The notes: generated by a model from the sequence alone, not told the origin. Shown: positions 1 to 12,722, numbered from the stretch's first letter. The stretch: 64,000 nt of DNA from Paraspadella gotoi (GCA_051294375.1 CM119269.1:22741808-22805807), one strand, 5' to 3'. A program made the numbers and translations.

Positions 1-773
1 GAGCGGGAGGTTTAGACCGCAAATTCTAAAAATTATACTATAATATCAGCAGATATTTTTTTTGCAATTTAGTGTAAAACTGGTTGTACCAATTACATTT
101 GTTAATAACATTCATAAGTAAAATCCGCGAGATGATTTTCTTCTTCGTTTTCTTCAATTTTTAATACAATATCAATACAATCTTAATACAATATCAATCA
201 TTCAATTAAAGTTAATTTTTTATAAACTCAATCTAATTTAGTAATATTAGAAGAATCTATCTCCTACACTAATAGCAGTTTTACAAGCAGTTGACACGCT
301 TTTTACAAGCTTTTTTTGCCTGGCATCAGTTTCGGTGATGTAAGCGGATAGGAGATCTCCGCTCCTCGAGATATTCGCTAAAAGGACGGAGGAGGAAGAG
401 GAGGAAGAAGAGGAGGAGGAAAATCCTACTTCTTAAGTTAAAAGACGAAAAAGGAAAGAAGAGTAGGGTGGCCGGTGGCTCAACTAATTTTTTTTCCTTT
501 AATTCATATAGATATTTTTAATATTTATTATTACTATATTGAAATAAAACTTTTTATTTTATTTAATCAAAACAAAAATAAATAATCAATATCTTAAAAT
601 TTAAAAAAAAATGAAATATGAAAAAATATTTTAACAATAAAATATAAAAATTATATTTTTAAAAAATGGTAACGATAATTTAAAAAGAATAATAAAATAT
701 GAAACTATAAAACTATTAAAATTATAAATATACATATATATCTCATATATATATCTCATCAAATAAATTCACC

Positions 774-778
<5 letters not shown>

Positions 779-813
<35 letters not shown>
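779..813. repeat. AT dinucleotide microsatellite
   Basis: An uninterrupted AT run of about 35 bases in the AT-rich left flank. Confidence 0.9.
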
Positions 814-818
<5 letters not shown>

Positions 819-1104
819 CAGTAATTACACCCAGCCTAGTGTCCGAGTTGATAATTCCACTAAGTTATGATATAGGAGAAGCGGGGAAGGACGGGCTGGC
901 GATAACGAGGGAAAGAGGGAGTTCGATCGGGGGTTAAGCCAAGTTTTAGCGTTGTTTAAAGAACATTTAATTGTAAAAGTATTTGTTTGTTAATATTTGT
1001 ATTAATATTAATATTTGTTAATCTGCTACATTTGTTTGGATAATAGTTACGCAAAACATTTCAGTTTTAATCAATCAAAAAAATTAAAATTCGCTGGAAT
1101 AAGA

Positions 1105-1475
1105 AATAAGAAATAACGAAGAAGAAGAGAAGGGAGGGAGGAAGAAAGAAAATAAAGAGGAGGAAGAAAGAGAAAAAAAAGGAAAGGGAGAAAGGAAGAT
1201 AAAGGGAGGACAGAAAGAAAGGAAGGAAAGAAAAGGGTAGAAAAGAAAGGGAGAACAGAAAAGAAGAAAGAAAGGAGGAAAAGAAAGAGAAGAAAGAAAA
1301 AGGGAAGGGGAAGAAAGGGAGAAAGAAAAGAAAAAAGGAAGAGGAGGAAAGGGAGAAAGAATAGAAAAAGGGAAGGGGAAGAAAGGGAGAAAGAAAAGAA
1401 AAAGGGAAGGGGAGGAAAGGGAGAAAGAAAAGAAAAAGGTTTGGAAGAAAAGGAAAGAAAAGAAAAAGTAAAGAG
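1105..1475. repeat. Polypurine (G/A) tract of about 370 bp
   Basis: Almost every base on the plus strand is G or A over about 370 bases, in a degenerate AAAGAAGGGA-like pattern. Both minus-strand frames across it stay open but encode only Ser/Leu/Phe/Pro low complexity, so it is not a gene. Confidence 0.9.
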
Positions 1476-1529
1476 TTTCATCCCCGCGAGGCACAAAAAC
1501 GTTAATGGAGGATAAGCGGAGACCCGCTG

Positions 1530-1567
1530 AAGCAGCAGCGGCGCAGCGGCGCAGCGGCGCAGCGGCG
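1530..1567. repeat. 8-bp GC-rich tandem repeat
   Basis: The unit CAGCGGCG is repeated about four times, and is followed within 70 bases by a second GC-rich tandem repeat. Confidence 0.8.
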
Positions 1568-1628
1568 ACTCAAAAATCCTCTTCGCTAAAAACGTAATTC
1601 GCTCCTTTTAAAACGAAGGATTTCACGA

Positions 1629-1698
1629 GCCGACAAATCGTCGCCGGTTGCCGACAAATCGTCGCCGGTTGCCGACAAATCGTCGCCGGTTGCCGACA
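1629..1698. repeat. 21-bp minisatellite, three full copies plus a part copy
   Basis: A 21-base unit beginning GCCGACAAATCG is repeated three times without mismatch and then starts a fourth copy. It is GC-rich in an otherwise AT-rich region. Confidence 0.9.
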
Positions 1699-3197
1699 GT
1701 TGGGGAAAGAATTAATTAAGCGTTAAAACTTAAATAATCCTTCGTCTATAAAAGTGTAAAATAAAAAAAAAGAGAACAAAATACGTTGCTTCATTTTATT
1801 ATTTCTTTTTCAGTTGGAATGTTTCTTATACAAATATAATTCAACTTTAACCGATTTTAGCAATTTTTGGTTTCGCCAATTGACTTGCATACTGTTACTA
1901 ATGACAATAAGAAACTTTCGATCTCTACGTGAGAGTAATGAGTGACCACTGACCACGTTAACATTGTAACTTTTATAATTATTACACGTATGTACTATGT
2001 AGCCTTAGTTTCACGGACTATAAATGTGAACCGAAAATGTAGAGGATAACAATCTCGGGAAAATTATTTATCTTTTCTGACCGGCGATTTTCTTTTCATC
2101 TTCCGTTGCTACTTAACTTGTTTTACTTTAATCTTTTAAACCAAATAATTTTAATCACCTAATATAAACAATAAAAGACATTTATTAAGCAATCCAAAAA
2201 TGTAAAGCCGACAAACGGGGGACAAAAAAAAGGCAACAATGAAACGTTAACAAAAATACAATTCCAAAGGTTAAAAGTTAAGAAAAAAGAAAATTGAGGA
2301 ACATTTCATTTTAGGTCTTCAATGAAAGCATAGGGAAAAAGTGTAATTTTTAAAGACAAGTTTACGCGAGATATAAAAAATAATGCTATGAAATACTCTA
2401 TCACCTTTGACGGGACATTTTCAATCCGTAGAGCAACAAATAATCTCACCTCTTTGCCAATCAAATCAATCAATCATCAATCAAACGGTGTCACAATATT
2501 TGCGCTAAAAAGAAACCACGAGTGATTCTATCTAAGAGTCCGATTCTAAGACTAAATGTATTTTCACGATGTAAATTTTTCAAATGAATGGAGCTTTTTT
2601 TTTTAAATTTCTTAAAAAATAAACAAAAAAGAGGGACTATCTCGGAAAAAAGAGCCCATCAATGAATGACACAATGATTTCATTTAAAAACAAAAGAACA
2701 CTTCACAGAAAAAGCAATAAAAAAATAGGAATATCTTTGATGAAACCCCCGACGCGGGCTTTTTCGTCTGAGAAGGATTTTCCGAGTAGTAATTCGTTTT
2801 TGAGTGGAAATACCAATAGTTTTTTCTAAAAAAAGGGAAAAAGAGGGATTTTTGCCTATTGGTCACGATTGATGTTCAGGGACGGATTGACGGACAGACG
2901 GGAACATGGGAAGACAGAAAGAAGTATGACAGAAAGACAGGAAAAATATATGACTAAAGATAGAAAATCTTTTTAAAAACGGAGCCGCTTTTGATTCAAG
3001 AGACGCTCATTGGAGAAAGAGAGATAGCCTCACTTTTAAAAACCGACGACATGATAATTCGTGGGCCAGATCCAAGAACTGACATCTTATGACAACAGAC
3101 ATCTTATGAACTCTCAAATCATTTGCGGAGTTGATGAATCTATGAGAAATACCTTAACCCTCGTGGCAAGTCGCCACACCCTCTCTCAACTCCCCCT

Positions 3198-6100
3198 TCA
3201 AGCGAAGACGTGCACCCTCTCCACCCCGACACCCAATTCCTCCAACGCGGATTCAGCGGCGACGTTGAATTCCGGAGATCCGCAGACGACGAAGGCGACG
3301 TCGTCGACGGAAGTGGGCGGGGCCGCGGTGGAACTGTCTGGCGCCGTGACGCGAATGGGCGTGACGGATTCGGGAGACGATGACGCGAGGCATTCGCGTA
3401 CGTGACGGGCCGACACGTGTCCGCGACGTCCGGTCCAAGAGGCGTCCGCGTCGCTGAGTATGTGGTCCGCGAGGAACCTGGACGGAAGTGATTGATGTTA
3501 TTTAAAAAGGCTTTGAAAAAGTATAATTAATGATGATGTACTAGTAATATTAATACACGTAAAGTGAAGAAGCATAAGCGCTGCTTATTAAGCTGATTAA
3601 GCAGTCTTGACTGCTGACTTTGGACAGGCTAGGATGGGTTAAGGTCTATCTATCCCTCTTACAAGTTTATTAAACAGCAGCACGATGCAAACTTTCACAG
3701 ACTAACTTCGAGAATGCTTGGCTTCCCTAATAATAAGACATACAGCAAGTGTCAAGAGTAAACAAAACTCCCAATATCAAAATAGACCGTGGGCGTAACT
3801 TACCTTTCCGGGTAAGCGTCGCAGAGTCGACTCCACGTCGAGTGGAGCAAAATGTCTTCCTCGGTTCGATTGAAGAAGATCAAGTGGAGAGATTCGGTGG
3901 AGCGGGATGGGGGAGGGGAAGAGGGGTTGAGGAGCTGTGGCGGGGGAGTGAGGTAAGTGGAGTGAATAAAAATTAATAAAGAGTAAGAAAAATTAAGAAT
4001 AGATGAAATTGTTGGGAAAATAGTCGATATGGAATTTGTAAATATTGAGGCCAAACTAGAGGCCAAAATTGGGCTTAAGAGAGAGGCCAAACGCACTTCA
4101 GTTACACAGTTTCGATGTTCTTAATAAAGTTTTAATATTTGATTTGAAAAAAACATCAAGCATTTCTTTGAAAATTTTTCGAAAGCCTAGATAAGTCCAA
4201 TTGCTTAAAACTACGTTCTCAAGTAGCTAGAACTTTTTAATTATCGCATCAATGATGCGCAAAGACAACTCATTTATTTATATCATGTGTCAACGAAACA
4301 AACTTATCCATCTATCAAGATATCTCTCTCTCTTCACTTCCCCCCCCCCTGCCCACGAACCTGACTAATAATCCCCGTCATGGGAGTGATTCCCGTCCCG
4401 GCCGCCAACAGACACACCCTCCGGCAACTTTCCGGAAACTCCTCCATCCCGGCGAAGGCGTTGCCATGCCAACCCGCGCCGATTTCCATCTCGTGGCCGG
4501 GAGATAAATCGGCGAGAGTTTTGGTGAATTCGCCGGAGGAGTAAGATTTGACGAGGAAGAGGAGACTGTTGTCGTTGTTGTCGTCGTTCTCGTCCTCTTC
4601 CAACAACAACGCCGCCTCCACGGGCGTGTACGGACGCGTCGAGACTTTCCCCTCATCCACTCGGCGCCGTAAGAAGACGTGAGCGCCGGGCGGCGGCGCT
4701 AGATGATGCAGCGCCGGGAGGCGGATTCGGAGGCGAAAACAGTTGTGGTTGAGGCGAGAGGAGGAAGCGATGGTGACGCGCCACGTCGCTTCCGGATCGA
4801 GAGAGGAAGCGAAGGATAGATGGCGCTCGGTTGGCGTGCCGAAGGATGTCCAATGGAGGCGGGGTTGAGATTTGGTGAGGAGGAGTTCCACTCTGTGGAA
4901 GGGGGGGGGGAAGTGAGGCTAAGTCATGACGATACTTCGGGACTGGAGAGAATGAGAAAAGGGGGTTGAAGAAAAAAAGCTTTGCGCATTTTCTCATCTA
5001 CAGAGAGAGAGACACAAAGAAGAGAAAGGAAGACAGAGATTTAATGAGATTTACCATTTTATTTCTACTTCTTTAAATCTATTGTCTTTTTCCTAAGTAT
5101 GAAAGTTAACCCAAAGAAATTCCTTCCTTCCTTCAATCTTTCACTACCTCATTTTCTCTCTCTCTCTNNNNNNNNNNCTCTCTCTTCAGTCTTCACCTGC
5201 ATCCTCCCGTCTTATGTCTAAACTCCAACCCCTCGTCGGCGTCCAATCCCGAGTGGAGGCGCCACTCGAGCGTCGCCACGCCGTCCTCCAGCAAAGCGTC
5301 GACGCGGAATCGATCGTCGACGGCGTCGTGGGAGATGACGAGGTCGCAGGGACGCAGCGCCGGCTGCAGGACGCCGCGGCGGGAGGGAGAGAGACGACGA
5401 GATGGAGACGGGCCTCGTTTTGGAACCAATCAGAGCGGAGGGGGGCGGAGGAGGTGGCGGAGGAGGCGGTGGAGGATGAGGTCGTGGCGGTGGAGGAACG
5501 CTGAAAGGGGGTGGGGGGGGGGGAGGGAGGGAGAGAGAGACGCGATAAGTGGCCCCTTGAGGCAGCCATGGAACGGGTCCTGGACTTGGAACGAGGCTTG
5601 GGGGTTTTCCACGCCCCCAAGGCGGTTTCAGGCCGTCCTCACGCTTCCCGCAGTGTAGGTATTATTGGGGATCGATCCCGGTACTTAAGGGTCATGAACT
5701 CAATGATCCACCGGATCATGCTTATAAGCAAGGTGAACCTATTGCAATGCCAGAGGACAGAGTGACAATTAGATAGTCAGTCACGGGAAAGGGTAAGAAA
5801 GTATAAAGAGGAACTATCCGCGCTTGACTTACCTTCGTGGAAAGCGAGTCGGGAGGAAAGAGAGACGAAACGCCGGAGGATGAGGTGACAGGTGGCGCCA
5901 CTGACGGAATTAACAAAAGATTGAAATAAACAAAAGACAAAACAAAAATTGAAACGGGGAAAAAAATTCTTTTTTCAATGATTAATTATAAATTTATGAA
6001 TGATAATAATCTTAGTAATATGTAAACTAGTAATAATTTAAATTAACCATAATTAAATGACATCCTACTTTTTTCGTCGACGTCTTCGTTTCTCGGCGTA

Positions 6101-7227
6101 GTGGATTCTACGCCGACGGACGAGACGAGTTTCCCGACTAAAGTGGCCGAGATCATTGATTCAAGATTCACCCACGGATGAATCTGTGATTAATCGATTG
6201 AATATAAGAGTTATGAATGTGAGAAGAATTAAATAATAGGTAAGAATTATAAATATGAGATTCGTGAAAGAATTGTATAGAGTCAAACTTAGAAATGATG
6301 AGTCGGAGATCATGAAATCGAATTGTATTTTGTACTCGGGAGTCAAACGCAGGAAAGAAATCCCAGATTCAGGAATTTTAAATACAAATAAGACATTCAG
6401 ATAGTAATTAAACTAAAAATTAGCCAAAGATTGAGCATAGTAGCATTGAATTATTCAGAATACTGAGACAAGTCAATAAATAAATAACTTTGAAGTAAAC
6501 CAATGATACTTTGGGCCAGGGTGAGTCACTCTCGACCCTTACCTCGTCGAAGAGTTGGCTGCCGTCGCTCCCCGCCGCCCTCATTAGTTCCTCCACGCCC
6601 CCAGGATGATAATCCAAGTAAGGGGTCATGTTGTAAACGAGGCCGCGGAAGGAGACCCAACAGTCCTCCTCTTTGTTGTGACGAGATAATTCCTCGAGGG
6701 TCACTTTTTGGAGCTGACCTGGAAAGTGGAGAGGATTGGGGGAGGAAGGAAAGGGTAAATGGAGGAAAGGGAAAATGGAGGAAAGGGCAAATGAAGGAAA
6801 GGGTAAGTGGAGTAAAAGGAGAAAATGGAAAATAGAGGAAGCGGAAAAAGGTGGGAAGAATAACAGACAAAAAGACAATGAAGATAAAAAGTAAATTAGG
6901 GTTAGGGAAGAGATATAGAGAGGAAAGGAAAAATAAGAAAAACGCCATAGTTGAGCCGCTTTCACCTTTGGTTCCCGCCAAATCCTTCCCGCTCTTCGTC
7001 AATCGAATCCAGTCCATGAGACTGTGACCCGGTTTGAGCCCGACCTTCCCGCGCGACCCCGACGATCTCGCGCTGTTGGGTCTCGTCGGCACGTCCGCCA
7101 TGGGAGAGGAGGAGGGGATCGCCAGCGAAGCGGATCGTCCGCTCGAGGAGGCGACTTGAGGAGAACCTCGAGCGGGGAAGGAGGGCACGCCGAGGGTGTT
7201 GGAGGACGGGGGGGCGTCGCGGGACAT
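3198..7227 (-). CDS. CYB5R4: Cytochrome b5 reductase 4 (NCB5OR), 8 exons
   Basis: NAD(P)H oxidoreductase that passes electrons between an FAD reductase domain and a fused cytochrome b5. Exons (high to low): 7227-6966, 6718-6543, 6183-6069, 5900-5833, 5500-5197, 4892-4361, 3934-3804, 3477-3198. Phases agree at all junctions except inside exon 5. The N-terminus carries the family motif GHSLMDWIRLTKSGKDL. Exon 2 has the b5 haem motif YHPGG and exon 3 supplies the second ligand in IHPWVN. Exon 5 is the CS domain starting at DWFQNEA. Exon 6 has the FAD motif RPYTP and then GTGITP. Exon 8 ends in the NAD-binding VVCGSPEF, with Ser where the family usually has Pro. The model gives about 622 residues against 521 in human; the extra length is Ser/Pro/Thr linker. 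Exon 5 needs one extra base to stay in frame (see findings). Confidence 0.93.
3590..3700 (-). repeat. Diverged Family B copy
   Basis: ACTTTGGACAGGCTAGGATG, GGGTTAAGGTCTATC and CCCTCTTACAAGTTTATTAA match the copy at 62076-62307 in the same orientation. Lies in the last CYB5R4 intron. Confidence 0.55.
5168..5177. other. Assembly gap of 10 N inside a CT microsatellite
   Basis: Ten N bases interrupt a CT repeat (about 5153-5186) in the CYB5R4 intron just after exon 5. The true repeat length is unknown. Confidence 0.99.
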
Positions 7228-7654
7228 TTCGGGGGAAATCTTTCGTGGAAGAGGGGAGGGGGAGGTGGGGGAGCGGAGTTGAAGTCGGTTCGTTTAATAT
7301 AGACTTTAAAAAGTTTAAACCTCAAACCCGAAATAAAGTTTAAAGGATTTATAATAGGCCAAGTATAGACTCGGAATAGTTACTTGCGTGATCAGCGGTA
7401 AGATGCGAGAACTGGTCAACTGTAATGGTTGTTAAGAGGGAAGAGAAATCGGTTTTTTTAAATAATTTAAGCCTTAAATATGTTACGAACCAGCGCCTCT
7501 TGCGGCCGACGACAAGATGAGGCATTTAAAACGATAAAATTTCAAATCAATGTGAAATTAACTCAAAAGTTGGCTGAGATACAAAAGCAAACAGTCGAGA
7601 GCGAAATTGGCATCAAATGTTAATAATAATAATAATAATAATTACGTTAATAAC

Positions 7655-7685
<31 letters not shown>

Positions 7686-8019
7686 TACGAAAGTGTTATC
7701 GCGATCTTGTCCAAATCGAAGAAAACAAAACAATAACTAAACTTGGAAAATCCGTGAAAAGTCGAAGACGTGAATTTCGATCTTTCACAAAGCTTTTCAC
7801 GGGGTGATTCGAGTGTTTTGTCTCCTTTTATACAATTTATATTTTAATATTTCAATGAATATAATGCACCGATGGAATGAAACTTGGAAAAAATAAACCT
7901 ACCAGTTTATCTTTTTAATTTTCAGGGGACTTGGAGGGTCTGAAATAAATGACGATTGACAATGGACAAAAACATTAAACGAATTGACATGTTATTAAAA
8001 AAATAGGAAAATAGTTAAC
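7228..8019. other. Spacer between CYB5R4 and an unrecognised minus-strand gene
   Basis: AT-rich sequence containing the AAT repeat listed separately. No recognisable exon. It probably holds the CYB5R4 promoter and further unidentified parts of the gene whose exons lie at 8.0-8.5 kb. Confidence 0.5.
7619..7682. repeat. AAT trinucleotide microsatellite
   Basis: An AAT repeat with one interruption. The apparent plus-strand poly-Asn reading frame across it is an artefact of the repeat. Confidence 0.9.
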
Positions 8020-8495
8020 CTGAGATCTCCACCATGGGCTGGGTCTGTTGACGGGGTGAAGACAGGAGCACCCCATCCCCATTCCAACTTCACTTCTGCG
8101 AATTCACTGTCAAGACCTGGAAGGGAAGTCAATATAGTCAGGATTAAAATACTAAGTTATAAAATGAAATTCGTAAAAAATTAAAATCATCAATTTATTC
8201 TTGAAATGAATACATACACTGTCCCGTGACTTTAGACAGGTTATTCCCTCTATGACCTCTACTCGAGCTGCATATACTTTATTAAACATGTTAAAAACAA
8301 TTTTAAAACCTTAATCTCACAACTTGTAAGATTAATAAATAAGTTTACCAATTAGCTAAGTAACGCTATTAACTTACCTTTGCTAAGAACTCGTTCGCAA
8401 CGAAGGACAACGACAACAATTCCATTTTTTTTGGGAAAATAAAAGTTGTCAACGACGAGAAGGGGGGCGGAGGTAGGACGGGGGGGGGGAGAATT
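8020..8495 (-). CDS. Two exons of an unrecognised protein (partial)
   Basis: Two minus-strand exons fit together. 8495-8378 follows a T-run ending CTGAG and ends at AAAG/GTAAGTT. 8116-8020 follows a strong CTTCCCTTCCAG and ends at CTCAG/GTTAAC. The join is phase-consistent and reads through VVDNFYFPKKNGIVVVVLR, then ERVLSKGLDSEFAEVKLEWG and PVFTPSTDPAHGGDLR. The beta-strand-like run followed by a charged segment faintly resembles a C2-type sandwich, but I do not recognise the family. I find neither a start codon nor the end of the gene. Its 5' side faces the plus-strand pyrophosphatase gene, so the two may be divergently transcribed. Confidence 0.4.
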
Positions 8496-8501
8496 CTCAG
8501 C

Positions 8502-8994
8502 GACAAAAAAAAAACCCGTCGCCCGTCAACACGCGAGATGACCTTACCTTTCTTACCTACCTCTTCTATTCAACTTACCTTTTATCTCTATTTCCAGAGA
8601 CCCCAGCCCTTTTGCACGCGGCTCGAGAGTTTTAAAACGAATTCCCAGTCGTGTACGGCACGACGTTTGGGGCCTGGCTACGAGGCCCGGTCTATTGCAT
8701 AACGGCGGGCTCGATCGTGGGATGTAAGGAAGTTAGTGGCAGAGAGTCGGCAATGATGATCAATGATCAGGATGACTCGCTCTCTATTAGAATCTAGACC
8801 CTCATAATCTAGACCCACATAATTGTCCCCCCACCACAACAGATTTTTTTGCCAAACAATTAGGATTAAAATGGAGTCGTAGAAATCTATTTTCCCGTAA
8901 ACCTATTTCTGGGATTTAGTAACTCCTTATGGTGGACTAAAATCCGATCAAAACAAAAAACTCAGATTGTCTCTCTCTCTATCTGGCTCACCGG
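8502..8994. promoter_or_regulatory. Probable divergent promoter region upstream of pyrophosphatase
   Basis: About 490 bases between the unrecognised minus-strand exons and the pyrophosphatase start. On the minus strand it holds spare donor-like sites (AAAAG/GTAAGTT near 8580) that could end a non-coding first exon. No TATA box or other site can be named with confidence. Confidence 0.3.
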
Positions 8995-9154
8995 ATGAAA
9001 CGAGTTTCGGAGGACGGGATGAGCTACTCGGTGCGCGAACGCGGCGCCGCCGACTCCACCGATTATCGACTCTTCTTCGCCGACGGAAAAGGAAACTACA
9101 TCAGTCCCTTTCACGATGTGCCGCTCCTGGCCGATCCGGAGAGGAAGGTGAGAG

Positions 9155-9195
<41 letters not shown>

Positions 9196-12100
9196 GTTTT
9201 GATAGCGTGACTCACACATAGTGAAGCGGGAGAATTCAATTTGAAAGCGGAAAGAGAGAAATGGAATGAGGAAGTGAAGAGCGTGAAATTTAGTGTTAGT
9301 GAAATGAGGACAAAGTTGAAACGCGGTTTTAAATAAAATTAGAGCGAAACATAAAACTCGCTGAGAGACAAGAAATAGAGAGGGAAAGATAAATCTGTAT
9401 CTCTTTAAAGGTGGGAAATCTTAAACACATGAGAAGATTGAATTGTCATTGTCGTCCCATATTACTTGTCAATAAAACTCCTATTTCTCCTATAATAAAA
9501 ACCACGCCTAACTTACGTCATTGACTGCTATCAGTTACGCTACATCTCTGTCTCTCTCTTAATTTCAGAGTCTCTCACTCTCATTATTTCCTGTTCTTAT
9601 AAAGGACGCAGCCCGCGCCCACACCCTCTGATGATCTTCGCCCCTCCCCCCCCAGTTGTACAACATGGTGGTTGAGATTCCGCGATGGACAAACGCGAAG
9701 ATGGAGATGGCGACGAAAGAGGCGCTCAACCCCATCAAGCAGGACGTCAAAAAGGGTCAGCTCAGATTCGTCTCAAACTGCTTTCCCCATCATGGATACA
9801 TATGGAACTACGGAGCATTGCCGCAGGTAAGCTCATTGACGCAGGTAAACTCATTGACGCAGGTAAGCTCATTGACGCAGGTAAGCTCATTGACGCAGGT
9901 AAGCTCATTGACGCAGGTAAGCTCACAAGCTTGACGATTGTATTTTTTTTTCAAACGGTTGATTGCCGAGTCATAAAACCTCTAGGAGAAGGCGCTTCGT
10001 TATACATAAGGAGTAGTGATTTTGTACATTTGCAAGTTTATAAAAATATTATAACATTTTATCGGTGGAGATGCAAGGGGCTCTGTGATTTCATAAACTG
10101 TAACAGTGAGAGAATCTGAATTGAAAGGGTGGTGGTAGTGAATTCACCACCAAAGGGTCCAGCTACTCCTGCTAGGTGGTTATCTTGTAAGAGGGATAGA
10201 GACCTTAACCTACCATAATCATAATATGTTTTCATAATATTGTCCGAAGACAAAATAGTTTATTTATTAAATGTATGGATAAATTCTCTTGATCGCCACA
10301 GTTTTACCAAGTCAATTTTACCAATTATTATTAAGAATATTTCTTTCGTTTCCATTCATTTTTTTCCCCATCTCTCGAAAGACTTGGGAAGACACGGACC
10401 AAGTGGACGAGCACACGAAGGAACCAGGAGACGGGGATCCCATAGACATTTGCGAAATCGGCGAACGCGTCGCGCGCAGAGGAGAGATCATTCAGGTTTG
10501 ACATCGAGGACTTGGCATTGGCAGAATCGTTGGTGCACCTTGCTTTTAATTCGATCTTCAATGACAAAGAGGAGGGTCGTTGAGCTTTCGATCCATCGAT
10601 CTTATTTATTCGTTCGATATCTTTCGGTCTTTCGATGTCATTTTGTTTTTCGATCCGTGTAAATCCTCCATCGATCTCAATCGATCTCTCTCGATCTTTT
10701 CTTCGAGGTGAAAATCCTGGGCGTCTTGGCGATGATCGACGAGGGAGAGACGGACTGGAAGTTGATCGCCATCGACGTCAAAGATCCTTTGGCCAAAATT
10801 CTCAACGACGTCGCCGACGTGGAAGAAAAGATGCCGGGTAAGGGCGCGTTGTTGTTGTTGTCGTTGGGAAAAGGTGAGTTCGAAGCTTGCCTTTCGTCTG
10901 GTAATTTAGGCTGGACAAAAAAAAAAAAGAGAGAATTTCCCGGATCAATTAAAAAAATGGACGGTTTTTTTTTTTACTTGAGCAGGGGATTTGGAAAAAT
11001 AGAAAAACATTTTCAAAAATTAATATGCGATTAACTGAAATGTTTTACTCTGGAATAAACGTAAACTTTGTCTTACGTTTTCCGCGAAAATATAATCAAC
11101 TTTGAAAATACTTACAAATATAATGTGCAATTAAATTTTAAAGATTTCCGGGAAACTTTAGTCAGATAATAAAATATAAAAAAAAGTAAAACAAAAAAAA
11201 TACCTCGCGTTGTGATTTGTAAGAAAAAAATTGTGAAATGTTTCTTTCACATGATGATGATGATGATGATGATGAAGATTATCATCACGTGATTATAATC
11301 AACTGGATAATTTAAACAATTCTTCGCTCGCGCGCGAAATTAAACGACGGGCTCGGGAAAAAAAAAATAAAATAAACAATCAGCGTTAAAAAAAAAGAAG
11401 AAAATTTAACGCGAAAGATTTATATAAAAAAAAATCATCTTTGGCAAAAAACGTCCAACTGACGTTTCCTTTCTTTCTTTTTTTTCGAAACGTAACAACT
11501 TAAAACTTGGATCAGATACCAAAAATTCGAATAATTTGGTACAATAAACGGATACAATACTTTTTACAATACGCGTTCGTCCTCTAATTACGCTTTAAAT
11601 CGGGGCGGAGGGGGGAATGACTCGATTCCCTTCAACTTTTTCCTACATTTTTAATCTTTCCCATTATTTTGTTAATCTTTCCCATTATTTTGTTAATCTT
11701 TCCCATTTTCTTTTTTAAATCTTATTCTTTTTTAATCTTTCCTATTCTTTTCTAAACTCCCCCCATCCTTCCCTATCCAAAGTATCCATTCCCTATCCAA
11801 AGTATCCATTCCCCACCCCGACAACCAAAAAAAACTTTCCCTCCTTCTTCTCGTCATCAGTCTAAAAGCGGAGCGTAGTTTCCGCTGACCTCGTTGCATC
11901 CGCAGCAGCAGCTGCCGTAGCAGCCTCCGCCGTCGTCCTCGATCGGCTCCAAATCCGGGAGATCGAAGAGGCCGTCGACTTGGCCGATCGGCGACGCGGA
12001 ACCCGAACTTGCGGAATCTCGATGCCATCTCGCGGCCGTTCTCTCTTCGTCGTCGTTGTTGTTGTTGTCGTCGAGGACTTTGTTCCCCGGCCGACGAACC

Positions 12101-12672
12101 TCCCAACCGGATTTGGAGAGCTTGAAATAAGGCAGGGGCGATGGCAACTGAGCCGGGGCGGGCGGCGTTCGGAAAGGGCTGCAGAGAGCCTTAGGCGGTA
12201 ATAAGGAAGAAGGGCGGGAGGAGGAGGAGGAGACGACGGGTTTGATAGAGGCGCGGAGAATTAAGGAACGAGGAAGAAGAGAAGGAGGGAGGGGGGGCGC
12301 TGGTGTCGCCGCCGCCGTCGCGGAGACGGTGGGCGTGGCCGTCGATTCCGTCTCCTCCGGGAAGAGGATCTTCTCCTCGGGACGAAGTTGAACGACGCGA
12401 AGGAAATATTTGATCGGGAGGCGACCGTCGACATCGCCGGGAGTAAGTATCACTTTGTTGGTGGATATGAAGAATTGGAAGGAGTCTCTGGGGTTTAATA
12501 TTTAATTAATTATTAATTAAATGCTGACCTGAACCACCAACGAGTTAAGTTAAATAACAATTATTTGTTTCAGAGTCATGACAATATTTAACCTTTATGA
12601 TAATCAAATAAGAGTTAATCAATACTTTATTAAAACACGACAATATGCAAATGAGATTTGAAATTATGCACA

Positions 12673-12722
<50 letters not shown>

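Larger units (their letters stand above)
1..3190. other. Gene-poor AT-rich left flank
   Basis: I see no supportable coding exon here. The open frames are either homopolymer artefacts or short and lacking recognisable domains. The stretch holds an AT dinucleotide run, a long polypurine tract, two GC-rich short tandem repeats (each listed separately) and otherwise AT-rich sequence. The 3' untranslated region of the minus-strand CYB5R4 gene must extend into its right end. Confidence 0.6.

Noticed and set aside
1071-1496. Two overlapping minus-strand frames of about 140 codons rich in Ser, Leu and Phe
   Set aside because: They are readings of the polypurine/polypyrimidine tract and have no domain or codon structure.
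2684-2866. 60-codon minus-strand frame
   Set aside because: Phe/Lys/Ser-rich AT-driven frame with no similarity or splice context.
9821-9925. Short regular repeats considered as a CRISPR array
   Set aside because: The units are contiguous with no spacers, lie at a splice donor in an animal gene, and are too short.
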